Positions 25,917 to 34,189 of a DNA stretch of 55,506 nucleotides are shown piece after piece. Each line of letters begins with the position of its first letter. The first letter of the stretch is position 1. The notes beneath the pieces were generated by a model that worked only from the letters and a program-made list of their open reading frames with translations, made no database searches and was not told the DNA's origin. The stretch spans positions 1-55,506 of the forward strand of contig JBMYZR010000009.1 in the NCBI GenBank assembly GCA_049610565.1. The letters are read 5' to 3'. The translations under genes and the position numbers were made by a program. Source of the stretch: UBA8752 sp049610565. Lineage in GTDB: Bacteria; Bacteroidota; Bacteroidia; Flavobacteriales_D; Sanyastnellaceae.

Positions 25917-28505
25917 TCACATCGACGGGCCGAGGAAGACGGCGTTGTCGAAGAAGCGGTGGCCGGACTTCCAGAAGGCCCGGAAGAGCGGGTTGTCGAC
26001 GAGGTAGACAACGCTGCCCCGGCCCATGGTGTGGACGCCTGCGACGAGCGATCCCGTTTGGGCGGGAATGGCCATCTCGCCGGCATGGCCGCTGAACGGC
26101 CGGCCCTGGTCGCCGGGCGGAAGGACAGCCACATTGCCCTCCTCAAGGGCGGCATAGCGGCGGCCTGAGGTGCGCAGGGTCATGTACTCGCTCCCGTAGC
26201 CGTCGGCCAGGGGGTGGCTCTCGTCCACCGCGGCGCGGAAGATGGCGCCCGGCAGGTCATAGCGCAGGCCGTCGCGATCCTGGTCGGTGAACGGAAGCGG
26301 GTCGAGCCCTTGGGCGGCCCGGTCGTGGGCGTTGCGCTCATCGGCCGCCTCCTGGACGGCCGCCTCGGCCGCTTCGATGGCGGCGCGTTCTCCCTCCGCG
26401 TAGCGTTGCAGGCCCCAGCCATCCTGACCGGCAAAGGCGCTGCAGGCACCGCCGACGGCCACAAGCTGGCCGCCACCGCGCACCCACGCGGCGAGCTCGG
26501 ACCGTTCGTCCTCGTCCATCCGGTACCAGCCGCTCGGCAGAACAACGACGTCGAGGTTGTCGAGGTCGAGGTCCTCCAGTGCGCCCACCCGGTTCAGCGG
26601 ATAGCCCAGCTTCGTCTCGAAGTGATGCCAGATCTCCCCGGCGCTCAGGGAACTCACGCCGGGCCCGACGATCGTGGCGACCCGAGGCGCCTGGATGGCG
26701 TCGTAATGGCTGCTGCCGAAATCGTACCCGCTCGTCACCCGGCCCGAGCTTACGGCTTGCACCGCGGCGCCCGCCGCCTGGGAGGCCCGCTCCAGGGCGC
26801 CCGCCATGTCGGCCACCCCTTCGTTGTTGCGGCGGGTGATCACGAAATCCCCGGCCGCAAACACAAGGCCATCGACCGTGAACCCGGTGTCGGCGCGGCG
26901 CACGGTCACCCCATCTTGGAGCAACGAAGCCAAGCCGCGAACGGCATTGGCCCCACTGCCCGGTAACACCCAGGCGTAGGGCTGCGACCGGTCGTCAGGG
27001 AGCCGTGACACCGTGGCCACGCCCCATTCGCCGTCGGTCTTCAATGGAGACGTCAAAGCATACGCCTCGAGGCCCATGGCGTGCGGCAGGGCCCATGCGG
27101 TGATGTCGTAGGTCATGCTGTCCGACAGCACGGGATCCGGGTCCATCAGCACCTGCAGGATGCCACCGTGCGGCTGCCGGGCATCGATGAGCAAGTCGCC
27201 GGACCCCACGTTGCGCTTGGTCATCTGTCCCGTGGCGTAATCGAGGCAGCGCAGCCCCGAGGCGGCCGGAGCGGCGCCGTATTCGATGCCGTTGGCGTCG
27301 AGGAGGCGCAGGAGCTCGGTGAACTTGGCGTCGTCCTGGCCCGCCGGGAAGACGTAGCCGACGTAGTCGCCAAACGGGTCCTCGATGTTGCGGCGGTGGT
27401 AGTCGGCGAATTCGCGCACGAGCTGATCGGCTTTGGCCACGCTTTCCTCGACTGTGCTCAGGCCCGACTCGTGGTGGTTCTGGATGCGGTAGGACAAGGT
27501 CAAGACGTCGCCGAGGCGCGTCATCGCCGCGCGGCCCGCCCGGCCGCTGCCGCCCTGCTCATAGGTCATCCCGATGGCGCCGTTGTAGAGCGGCCAGGTG
27601 TCGCCGTAGGCGGGGTAGAACAAGTCGAACACCTCACGGGTGAAATACAGGGCGCCCCGGGCATCGAACCACCGGGCGTTGTTGGCGCCGATGTGCTCCT
27701 GGCACTTCCGCTGCCACGGGCTGATGATCTTGTGGAACGGCTCGGCCGCCGGCGCGAAGTAGTAGGGCGAATTGATGCCCTGCTCGTGGAAGTCGACGTG
27801 GACTTGCGGCATCCAATGGCGGTAGGCCGTCACCCGGCCCTGCGTCTCCACCTGCGTCTGCCAGGCCCAGTCGCGGTTCATGTCAAACATGTAGTGGTTG
27901 CTGCGTCCGCCGGGCCAGGGCTCGTCGTGCTCGACTGTGCTCAAATCGGCGTCCGGGGTCAAGCCGGATGTCCGGTCCTGGAAGGCGACGTAGCGGTCGC
28001 GGCCGTCGGGGTTGACGCAGGGGTCGATGAGGACGACCGCGCGGTCCAGCCACGCGGCCACATCGCCGTCGCCAGCATCGGTCCCGGACACCAGCGCGTG
28101 CATCGTGCGCAGGGCGGCCTCGGTGCAGACGGCCTCGTTGCCGTGGACGTTGTAGCTCAGGTAGACAAAGGCGACGCCGGGGTCATCGGCAGGCAGCCCC
28201 TGCCCTTCCGTCCGGGCGAGGTTGGCGAGGCGCAGCGATTCGAGGCGGGCATGGTTGGCCTCGGAGGTCACGACAAGCAGGCCGAGGTCGCGGAATTCGG
28301 AGGTCGTGCCGTAGGGCATCCACACCGCCCGCTCCGACCCGGCCGCGAGGGAACGGGCATAGTCGACCACCTTGTGGTGGCGGGTGAAGCGGTCGCCCAG
28401 TTCGTAGCCGAGGAACTCCGCCGGAGTCTCGATCTGGGCGTGGACGGGAAGGGAAAACAAGGCCGTGGCAAAGAGCCACAGGGCAACGGACAGGGAGAAT
28501 CTCAT
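25917..28505 (-). CDS. Secreted M14 family zinc carboxypeptidase
   Basis: 862 residues; signal peptide MRFSLSVALWLFATALFSLP, cleavage near VHAQ. The N-terminal ~340 residues are an M14 metallocarboxypeptidase domain: zinc ligands H121 and E124 in NVHGNEA, third ligand probably H240 in VDFHEQG, a substrate-binding MNRDW (N210, R211) and a catalytic Glu (E316) in MTYEQGGSG. It should release C-terminal residues from peptides outside the cytoplasm. The remainder resembles large Bacteroidota M14 proteins with a class I glutamine amidotransferase-like beta/alpha domain (LDNLDVVVLPSGWYRM, GGQLVAVGGACSAF). Unlike most secreted proteins in this window it has no dockerin or T9SS tail, so a periplasmic location is likely. 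It starts 16 bases after the endonuclease I gene stop, so the two are probably cotranscribed. Confidence 0.9.
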   Translation of the reverse strand: MRFSLSVALWLFATALFSLPVHAQIETPAEFLGYELGDRFTRHHKVVDYARSLAAGSERAVWMPYGTTSEFRDLGLLVVTSEANHARLESLRLANLARTEGQGLPADDPGVAFVYLSYNVHGNEAVCTEAALRTMHALVSGTDAGDGDVAAWLDRAVVLIDPCVNPDGRDRYVAFQDRTSGLTPDADLSTVEHDEPWPGGRSNHYMFDMNRDWAWQTQVETQGRVTAYRHWMPQVHVDFHEQGINSPYYFAPAAEPFHKIISPWQRKCQEHIGANNARWFDARGALYFTREVFDLFYPAYGDTWPLYNGAIGMTYEQGGSGRAGRAAMTRLGDVLTLSYRIQNHHESGLSTVEESVAKADQLVREFADYHRRNIEDPFGDYVGYVFPAGQDDAKFTELLRLLDANGIEYGAAPAASGLRCLDYATGQMTKRNVGSGDLLIDARQPHGGILQVLMDPDPVLSDSMTYDITAWALPHAMGLEAYALTSPLKTDGEWGVATVSRLPDDRSQPYAWVLPGSGANAVRGLASLLQDGVTVRRADTGFTVDGLVFAAGDFVITRRNNEGVADMAGALERASQAAGAAVQAVSSGRVTSGYDFGSSHYDAIQAPRVATIVGPGVSSLSAGEIWHHFETKLGYPLNRVGALEDLDLDNLDVVVLPSGWYRMDEDERSELAAWVRGGGQLVAVGGACSAFAGQDGWGLQRYAEGERAAIEAAEAAVQEAADERNAHDRAAQGLDPLPFTDQDRDGLRYDLPGAIFRAAVDESHPLADGYGSEYMTLRTSGRRYAALEEGNVAVLPPGDQGRPFSGHAGEMAIPAQTGSLVAGVHTMGRGSVVYLVDNPLFRAFWKSGHRFFDNAVFLGPSM

Positions 28506-28521
28506 GGAGAGGTTGATGGGC

Positions 28522-30012
28522 TCAGAAGCAGGGCACTCCGAACACCCCCAAGATAATGAGCATGTCGGCCGTCGTCACCTGTCCATCCCCATTGATGTCC
28601 GCCTCGCAGCCCGACAGGCAGCCGAACTCGCCGAGGAGGAAGAGCACATCGCTGACCGCCACCAGTCCGTCCCCGTCGAAGTCCCCCGGACAGACGGTCT
28701 CATCGACCTCGCCGGCGCAGGTGGTGCAATCGGACAGCACATCATTGATGGTGTTGGGGTCCCCATCGTCGCAGGGGTCGCCCACGAAGACGCAGGAGCC
28801 ATCGTTGATGTTGGCGGCGGGGTCGTAGTTGCAGGCCGAGCCGGAGGTGCAGCCCTCCACGGGGATGGGCGTGCCGATGCACCCGAAGTCCACATCGCTG
28901 CAGTCGGTCACGATGTCATTGAACGTGGTGGCGTCCCCATCGTCGCAAGGGTCGCCCTCGAAGATGCAGCTGCCGTCGTTCTGGTTGGCGGCGGGATCAT
29001 AGTTGCAGGCCGACCCGGAGGTGCAGCCCGGGACGGTCACGGGGATGCCCTCGCAGCCAAAGCCCGGGGCGTCGCAATCGAGGTAGGCGTCGTTGAACGT
29101 CATCGCGTCGCCGTCGTCGCAGGGGTCTCCTTCGAAAATGCAGCTGCCGTCGCTGACCGTGGCCTCCGGATCGTAGTTGCAGGCCGAGCCGGACAGACAG
29201 CCCGGCACGTCCGTCGGTGGTTCCCAGAACCACGCGTCGTAGACCCATTCGGGGTGGTCGATGTAGGGGTTGCGGTTGCCCTGGGCCACCTCGGTCCTGT
29301 TGTTGCGGACGATCTCATCCGGGCTGACCGGATCGTCGAGGTGCCATTGGTACAACATGGCCGGATCGCCCACATCGGAGAGCGGTCCCGCCTCGGTCGG
29401 GTACATGGTGTAGAAGTAGAACACGCTGCGCGCCACGTCGCCCTTGACCGCCTCGCGGGGCTCCCAGAACCCGCCGGATCCCTCACTGAATGCGTCGGGA
29501 TTGGAGGGCGTGCTGCCGGTGCTGAGGTAGTCCCCCGCCGCCGTCACGCCATACCACTGGGCGCTGCCGTCGGGCACTTCGCCGTAAGGGTCGTTGCTGC
29601 GCGCGGAATTCGCCGATCCGTGGCACGGCCGAATGGACCAGATGTCCGACTTCATCGGGCTCGCCGACCCATAGAAGGACTGGGGCACGAGGTGCTCGGC
29701 GTTGATGGGGTTGGGGTAGGTCACGAAGCCGCTCGCCTGCTCGAACCCGGTGTAGATGCACTGGATCTGTCCGCCATCGGCATCCACGTACCCGTACATC
29801 TGGATGCGGGCCTGGTTGTAGCCAAGGTCCTCGAACAGTCCGTCATACCAATTGGCCTTGATCCACGTCCGCAACGGGGACAGCGTCAGGTCTCCCGGAT
29901 CGTCGGGCTGGGCAATCAGGAGGCCCGGCAGGGCGATCAACAGGAGCACCGGAAGCAGGGTCCGGCGGAAAGGAATCGAGATTCTCAAGGCACCATGAAG
30001 ATAACGCCTCAC
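28522..30012 (-). CDS. Secreted endonuclease I with cysteine repeats and dockerin tail
   Basis: I propose GTG 30012: it overlaps the upstream stop as GTGA, matching the ATGA overlaps nearby. TTG 29988 would give a shorter n-region (RISIPFRRTLLPVLLLIALP) and is the alternative. About 496 residues. The signal peptide ends near LLIAQ. Endonuclease I domain over about 40-260: WIKANWYDGLFEDLGYNQAR, NAEHLVPQSFYG with the catalytic His, and HGSANSARSNDPYGE. It belongs to the secreted non-specific nuclease family and closely resembles the nuclease part of the 1225-5175 fusion. Three 58-residue units (GCTSGSACNYDP, DDGSC, GDPCDDGD, DC..C) and two dockerin-like halves (DFDGDGLVAVSDVLFLL, DINGDGQVTTADMLIIL) follow. 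Likely degrades extracellular DNA for phosphate and nucleosides. Confidence 0.88.
   Translation of the reverse strand: MRRYLHGALRISIPFRRTLLPVLLLIALPGLLIAQPDDPGDLTLSPLRTWIKANWYDGLFEDLGYNQARIQMYGYVDADGGQIQCIYTGFEQASGFVTYPNPINAEHLVPQSFYGSASPMKSDIWSIRPCHGSANSARSNDPYGEVPDGSAQWYGVTAAGDYLSTGSTPSNPDAFSEGSGGFWEPREAVKGDVARSVFYFYTMYPTEAGPLSDVGDPAMLYQWHLDDPVSPDEIVRNNRTEVAQGNRNPYIDHPEWVYDAWFWEPPTDVPGCLSGSACNYDPEATVSDGSCIFEGDPCDDGDAMTFNDAYLDCDAPGFGCEGIPVTVPGCTSGSACNYDPAANQNDGSCIFEGDPCDDGDATTFNDIVTDCSDVDFGCIGTPIPVEGCTSGSACNYDPAANINDGSCVFVGDPCDDGDPNTINDVLSDCTTCAGEVDETVCPGDFDGDGLVAVSDVLFLLGEFGCLSGCEADINGDGQVTTADMLIILGVFGVPCF
28681..29202 (-). repeat. Three tandem 174-bp cysteine units
   Basis: GCxSGSACNYDP begins at 29202, 29028 and 28854 (minus strand), exactly 174 bases apart. 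Each unit encodes SACNYDP, DGSC, GDPCDDGD and a closing DC..C pair. A similar unit occurs once at about 3100-3255 after the other endonuclease I domain. Confidence 0.85.
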
Positions 30013-31055
30013 GGCCGCCAACGCGCATCGGCCACAAAGGCCGTGTCATCCAGCGCGGAGAGGAAGGCCAACAAGGCAGACCGTTCGGATGCCGACAGGG
30101 TGAACGGCGCCATCAGGCTGTCCTGGTGGGCGTGGCCGGCCCCGCCTGCGGCGTAGTGATCGAGGACCGCGTCGAGGGTGGAGAAGCGGCCGTCGTGCAT
30201 GTAGGGAGCCGTGAACCCGATGTTGCGGAGGGTCGGAATCTTGAAGGCCCCGCTGTCGGCAGGCTCTCCGGTCAGGCGCCACCGGCCGGGATCCTCGGAG
30301 ACGGGATCGAGGCCGTTGTTGGCAAAGCCGTGGGTGGTGAACAGGGGCGGCGCATGGCACCGGTCACACCCGAGCCCCTCGGCCCCGAACAACGCCGCGC
30401 CTTCGGTCAGCGTGGCCGCCAGCGCCGGGTCGATGGCCTCGCCACGCTGCCAGCGGTCCCACGGGGCGTCCCCACTCAGCAGGCTGCGCTGGAATGTGGC
30501 CAGCGCGCGGGTCATCACGAAAGGGTTCATCGCCCGGCCATAGGCGGCCTCGGCCTGGTCGGCATACGCGGCGGACAGCTCCTCGCAGACGGTCACGATG
30601 TTGTGCGCCATTTCGCTCGGCTCCTGCAGCGGAACCAGCACCTGCATCTCGAGGGTGGGCACCCCGCCCTCGGACATGAAATGCGGCTGGTAGGCGGCAT
30701 TGGTCAGGGTCGCCGCATTGCGTTCGCCCACGGCACCGAAGGCGCCGGGCGTGATGGGCTCCGGCGCCGCGAAGGCCCGCTCCGGCAGGTGGCAGGTGGC
30801 GCAGCTCACGGCGCCATCCAGCGACAGACGCGGGTCGAAGAACAGGTCCCGGCCCAGGGCCCAGCGCACGTCGTTGAAGGCGTTGTCGGCGGGCATGTCG
30901 GGCGCGGCCCAGCCGGCGGGAACACGGAGGAATTCAGTGGTGGGCGAATCCGGCGGCAGCGGGTCGGGCGGCGTTTTCAGGCACCCCGACAGCAGGCTCG
31001 CGCAGAGCACGGCGCACGCGACGACGGGATGAAGGAAAGCGGGACGGCGACCCAT
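30009..31055 (-). CDS. Di-heme cytochrome c peroxidase / MauG-family lipoprotein
   Basis: ATG 31055 was preferred over the longer frame because it opens a lipoprotein signal (ACAVLCASLLSGC, lipid-modified C25). 348 residues. Two c-type heme motifs are visible: CATCH (C85, C88, H89) and CDRCH (C230, C233, H234). Around them are family features: LGRDLFFDPRLS, a RNAATLTNAAYQPHFM region, and FKIPTLRNIGFTAPYMHDGRFSTLDAVLDHY near the end. The family reduces peroxide or oxidises protein/small-molecule substrates outside the cytoplasm. Membrane-anchored in the periplasm, or on the surface if exported. Its stop overlaps the next start. The heme and peroxidase assignment is firm; the exact substrate is not knowable here. 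Confidence 0.92.
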   Translation of the reverse strand: MGRRPAFLHPVVACAVLCASLLSGCLKTPPDPLPPDSPTTEFLRVPAGWAAPDMPADNAFNDVRWALGRDLFFDPRLSLDGAVSCATCHLPERAFAAPEPITPGAFGAVGERNAATLTNAAYQPHFMSEGGVPTLEMQVLVPLQEPSEMAHNIVTVCEELSAAYADQAEAAYGRAMNPFVMTRALATFQRSLLSGDAPWDRWQRGEAIDPALAATLTEGAALFGAEGLGCDRCHAPPLFTTHGFANNGLDPVSEDPGRWRLTGEPADSGAFKIPTLRNIGFTAPYMHDGRFSTLDAVLDHYAAGGAGHAHQDSLMAPFTLSASERSALLAFLSALDDTAFVADARWRP

Positions 31056-31099
31056 GGGACAAAGATGGAACACGTCCGGGGCCGCCGAAGTTGCCCGGG

Positions 31100-31771
31100 T
31101 CACGGCGTGCCGTGGAAGGTCACGGAGTATTCGAGGACCGTCCAGGTCTCCGTGCCGTCATTGCCCCCACCATAACGGGGTCCGAGGTGCCAGGTCTCGC
31201 CGTAGGGCAACAGGATGGACGTGGCGTGCGGAAACAGCTCCTCGAAGACATAGATGTTCTGGAACCACCCTTCCTCCTGCAGCTCCCCGAGTCGGTTGTC
31301 CTCCGGTGTGAACAGCAGGCTCTCATTGAACTCCATGTACCACAGGTAGCTGTCGGTGACGGGATGGTAGCTCACCTGCCCGGTCACGAAGGGGGTGGGC
31401 CCGAAGAAGCGGACATGGTTGAATTCGATCGGAATGTTGGTGATCATCCAGCGCTGGTCAATCCACGCGGTGTCCAGCTGCATCTCTCCGGCGGAATCCT
31501 CGCGCAATTGGATGTCCATGGCGGCCAGCGTGAACTCCACGCTGTCGAGCGGAACCAGCCCTTCCATCATCCGGTCGCAATGCACTTCCCACGCGGACTT
31601 GACAATCGTGTCCACGCCCATTTCCCATGCCGTCAGGAACCCGGTCAGGTCCGCAGCCGTGATCACGCCGTCACCGTTGTAGTCGGGGTTCCATGTGACC
31701 TGCCCCTGCGAAGGCGCAGAGAGGAGGATGCCACACAGCAACAGAAGAGCACGAACGGGGTGTCGGGTCAT
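31100..31771 (-). CDS. Small secreted protein with N-terminal EF-hand, function unknown
   Basis: 223 residues with a signal peptide (MTRHPVRALLLLCGILLSAP, cleavage near SQGQ). Directly after it comes one dockerin-like EF-hand half (DYNGDGVITAADLTGFL). This is striking because the other proteins of the window carry it at the C-terminus. The rest (about 60-223) is a compact, tryptophan- and tyrosine-rich, probably beta-rich domain (WMITNIPIEFNHVRFFG, YLWYMEFNESLLF) that I do not recognise. A good promoter-like pair lies just upstream. It is followed after 44 bases by the di-heme peroxidase lipoprotein gene in the same direction. Confidence 0.8.
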   Translation of the reverse strand: MTRHPVRALLLLCGILLSAPSQGQVTWNPDYNGDGVITAADLTGFLTAWEMGVDTIVKSAWEVHCDRMMEGLVPLDSVEFTLAAMDIQLREDSAGEMQLDTAWIDQRWMITNIPIEFNHVRFFGPTPFVTGQVSYHPVTDSYLWYMEFNESLLFTPEDNRLGELQEEGWFQNIYVFEELFPHATSILLPYGETWHLGPRYGGGNDGTETWTVLEYSVTFHGTP

Positions 31772-31795
31772 GGCCCAAGGTTAATCTGGTCTTCA

Positions 31796-31826
31796 TAAAG
31801 ATACCCCACGTCTCTCCGAAACGCAA
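31796..31826 (-). promoter_or_regulatory. Bacteroidota-type promoter before the small EF-hand gene
   Basis: Minus strand: TTG at 31826-31824, a 20-base spacer, then TATCTTTA at 31803-31796 (TAnnTTTG with one mismatch). The expected start of transcription would be about 15-20 bases before the ATG at 31771. This is the best two-part match in the window. Confidence 0.6.
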
Positions 31827-31839
31827 GTTCGTCGACTTC

Positions 31840-33276
31840 TTACCGCCAGGCTTCCGGCGCGAGCCACACCCAGAGCAGCAGGATGGCCCCCAGCGTCACC
31901 AGGTTGAGCAGCAGTCCGATGCGTGCCATGTCCGCCATCCGGATCCGGCCCGAGGAGAAGACGATCGCGTTGGGCGGGGTGGCCATCGGAAGCATGAAAG
32001 CGCCACTCGACGCCAGCGCCACCGGGGCGGCGAAGTACAGCGGATGGACCCCCATTCCGACGGCCAGGATGCCCGCCACCGGGGTCAGGAGGAGCGTCAG
32101 GGCCAGGTTGCTCATCAGTTCGGTGGCAAACAACCCGATGCCGGTGACGAGCACAAGCATGGCCCCTTCAGACCAACCGAGTCCAGCCGCGCCGTCGGCC
32201 AGCAACCCGGCCCAGCCGGCCGCCTCGAACCCCTTGGCCAGCGCCAGTCCGCCCCCGAACAGGAGGAGGATGTCCCACGGCAACCGCTTGAGGTCGTCCG
32301 GCTCGAGCAGCCGCTTGGCGCGTTCACCGGACGCGCGGGCCAGGCCGTCCGGCAAGGCGAAGCAGGCAATGGCCGCCACCACGGCGACCGAGGTGTCGTT
32401 GAGCGCGACCCCGAATGGGGCCAACCCCGCATTCAACGGCCTGCGGAACATCCACAGCAACGCAGTGCCCACGAACAGGACGAGCACCCGCTTCTCGGCT
32501 GGCCCCATCGCCGGCAGCGCGGCGCGTTCGCGGCGGACCACCTCCTGAGACGCTCCGCTTCCGTCCCCCTTCGGCAGGCGGTGGACGGCCAGCAGCAAGC
32601 CGTACACGAGCAACAAGACGACCATGGACACCGGCAGGCCGACGCCCATCCACTCCACGAAACCGATCTCCACGCCGAACCGGTCGCTGGCCACACCGGC
32701 GAGGGCCGCATTGGGCGGGGTCCCCACCAACGTGGCCATTCCCCCGGTGTTGGCCCCGTAGGCCACCCCGAGAATCAGGGCCGGCCCCCACGTCAAGGGG
32801 CCACTCCGCTCCTCCAGCAGCGCGAGCACCGCCGTGGCCATGGGCAGCATCATCAGGGTGGTCGCCGTGTTGGAAATCCACATGCTGAGCAGCGCTGTGG
32901 CGAGCATGAATCCCAGCAGCGTGCGCCGTGGCCCTCCCCCCAACCGGTGGAGCAGGTGCAACGCAAAGCGGCGGTGCAGACCGTGGCGCTCGAGGGCGAG
33001 GGCCAGCACGAAGCCCCCGAGGAACAGCCAGATGAAGCGCGAGCCGAACGGGGCGGCGGTGGCGGTCAGGTCCATGACCCCGAACGGGGGAAACAGAGCG
33101 AGGGGCAACAGGCTGGTCGGCCCGAGGGGCACCGCCCCTCCGATCCACCACCACAGCATCCACAGGGCCGTCCCGGCCAGGGCGCCCTGGTGCACCTCTC
33201 CCCCCGGCAACAGCAACAGGGCCAGCAGGAACCCCACCGGACCGCCCCAGAAGGCGATGGCCTCCCGCGCCGTCAT
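31840..33276 (-). CDS. DASS/SLC13 family anion symporter
   Basis: ATG 33276 overlaps the upstream stop as ATGA and replaces a longer non-homologous start. 478 residues, about 11-12 hydrophobic segments. Both family signature regions are present: SNTATTLMMLPMA in the first half and SNLALTLLLTPVAG in the second (Ser-Asn-Thr type substrate/sodium sites, the second with Leu in place of Thr), followed by MLPMATPPNAIVFSSG. An internal GANTGGMATLVGTPPNAAL is also typical. DASS proteins take up di- and tricarboxylates or sulfate, usually with sodium, across the inner membrane; the substrate here cannot be read from sequence. Coupled with the upstream EEP hydrolase gene by overlap. Confidence 0.9.
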   Translation of the reverse strand: MTAREAIAFWGGPVGFLLALLLLPGGEVHQGALAGTALWMLWWWIGGAVPLGPTSLLPLALFPPFGVMDLTATAAPFGSRFIWLFLGGFVLALALERHGLHRRFALHLLHRLGGGPRRTLLGFMLATALLSMWISNTATTLMMLPMATAVLALLEERSGPLTWGPALILGVAYGANTGGMATLVGTPPNAALAGVASDRFGVEIGFVEWMGVGLPVSMVVLLLVYGLLLAVHRLPKGDGSGASQEVVRRERAALPAMGPAEKRVLVLFVGTALLWMFRRPLNAGLAPFGVALNDTSVAVVAAIACFALPDGLARASGERAKRLLEPDDLKRLPWDILLLFGGGLALAKGFEAAGWAGLLADGAAGLGWSEGAMLVLVTGIGLFATELMSNLALTLLLTPVAGILAVGMGVHPLYFAAPVALASSGAFMLPMATPPNAIVFSSGRIRMADMARIGLLLNLVTLGAILLLWVWLAPEAWR

Positions 33277-34115
33277 GGCATCAGCGCGATGTAGACGGGC
33301 AGGTGGTCGGACATGTAGAACCCGTCGAGGATCTTCTCCTCGGTGCAATACCACAGCACCTCTCCCCCGTCTACGAGGATGTGGTCAATGCGGGGCGCCG
33401 CACGCAGCCCCGAGGTCGGGAACCCCGTGAAGGTCCCGATCCGGTCCCGACAGCGCTTGTCCGCCGCGCTGTAGGCATCGGCCAACCGCCCTCCCGTCAG
33501 CGCGTCCAGCGCCACCGAGCCGGGTTCGGCATTGAGGTCTCCGAGCAGCAGGTTGACATCGGCACTGCTTCCCGCCATCCGCATGGAGAGCATCCGGGCA
33601 GAGGCCTCCCGGGCCACCTCCCCGACGTGGCTGAAGTGGGTGTTGATCACCCGAAACACCTTGCCCGTCTGCTTGTCGTGCAGGACGACCACGGTGGCGA
33701 TGCGGGGCAGGACCGCGTCCCACCCGACGGAGCCGACCTCACGGGGCGTGGGGCTCAGCCAGAGCGTCTCGGCATGGACCTGCTCGAAGCGGGAGCGCCG
33801 CCAGAAAATGGGACAGAACTCCCCGCCCTGTTCGCCATCCTCCCGGCCCACGCCGTAGAATGCATGATCCGGCAAGGCGGCTGCAAGGTCATCGACCTGG
33901 TGGGACAACGCCTCCTGGAACCCCAGCAGATCGAACCACCCCACCGCACCAAACACCGTCTCCTTGCGCTGTTCCCACGTGATTGGGTCACCGGGATTGT
34001 CATACCGGATGTTGAAGGTCATGACCGCCAGCTCATCGGGGTGCTGGGCCCACAGGCCCGGGCCATCCACGAGGCCGAAAACGAGAAGAACGCCCGGAAG
34101 GAAGAAGCGCAGCAT
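33273..34115 (-). CDS. Secreted endonuclease/exonuclease/phosphatase (EEP) family protein
   Basis: ATG 34115 gives a clean signal peptide (MLRFFLPGVLLVFGLVDGPG, cleavage near LWAQ). 280 residues, nearly all EEP fold. Expected motifs in order: MTFNIRYDN (metal-site Asn), LLGFQEAL (metal Glu), NTHFSHVG, LLGDLNAEPGS (catalytic Asp/Asn pair), RIDHILV and MSDHLPVY (catalytic His). The family includes DNases, phospholipases and phosphodiesterases. Small secreted Bacteroidota members of this shape are usually annotated only as EEP family, so the substrate is open. It forms a two-gene unit with the transporter that follows. The divergent 74-base gap towards the methyltransferase gene holds promoter-like elements for both. 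Confidence 0.9.
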   Translation of the reverse strand: MLRFFLPGVLLVFGLVDGPGLWAQHPDELAVMTFNIRYDNPGDPITWEQRKETVFGAVGWFDLLGFQEALSHQVDDLAAALPDHAFYGVGREDGEQGGEFCPIFWRRSRFEQVHAETLWLSPTPREVGSVGWDAVLPRIATVVVLHDKQTGKVFRVINTHFSHVGEVAREASARMLSMRMAGSSADVNLLLGDLNAEPGSVALDALTGGRLADAYSAADKRCRDRIGTFTGFPTSGLRAAPRIDHILVDGGEVLWYCTEEKILDGFYMSDHLPVYIALMP

Positions 34116-34143
34116 GGCGCCAAGGTAGCACGGCACCGGGGCG

Positions 34144-34151
34144 TATTTTCG
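34144..34151 (+). promoter_or_regulatory. Candidate -7 element upstream of the RNA methyltransferase gene
   Basis: TATTTTCG, one base from TAnnTTTG, 38 bases before the TTG start at 34190. TATTTTCG also occurs before pcm and TACTTTCG before the gene at 54548, so TAnnTTCG may be a local variant. No clear -33 partner. Confidence 0.35.
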
Positions 34152-34189
34152 CCGTCCTGCACCGGCTTACGCCTCCATTTTTCAGACCC

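Noticed and set aside
28522..30028. Alternative ATG at 30028 for the endonuclease I gene
   Set aside because: It is out of frame with the nuclease sequence; GTG 30012 or TTG 29988 are the in-frame options.
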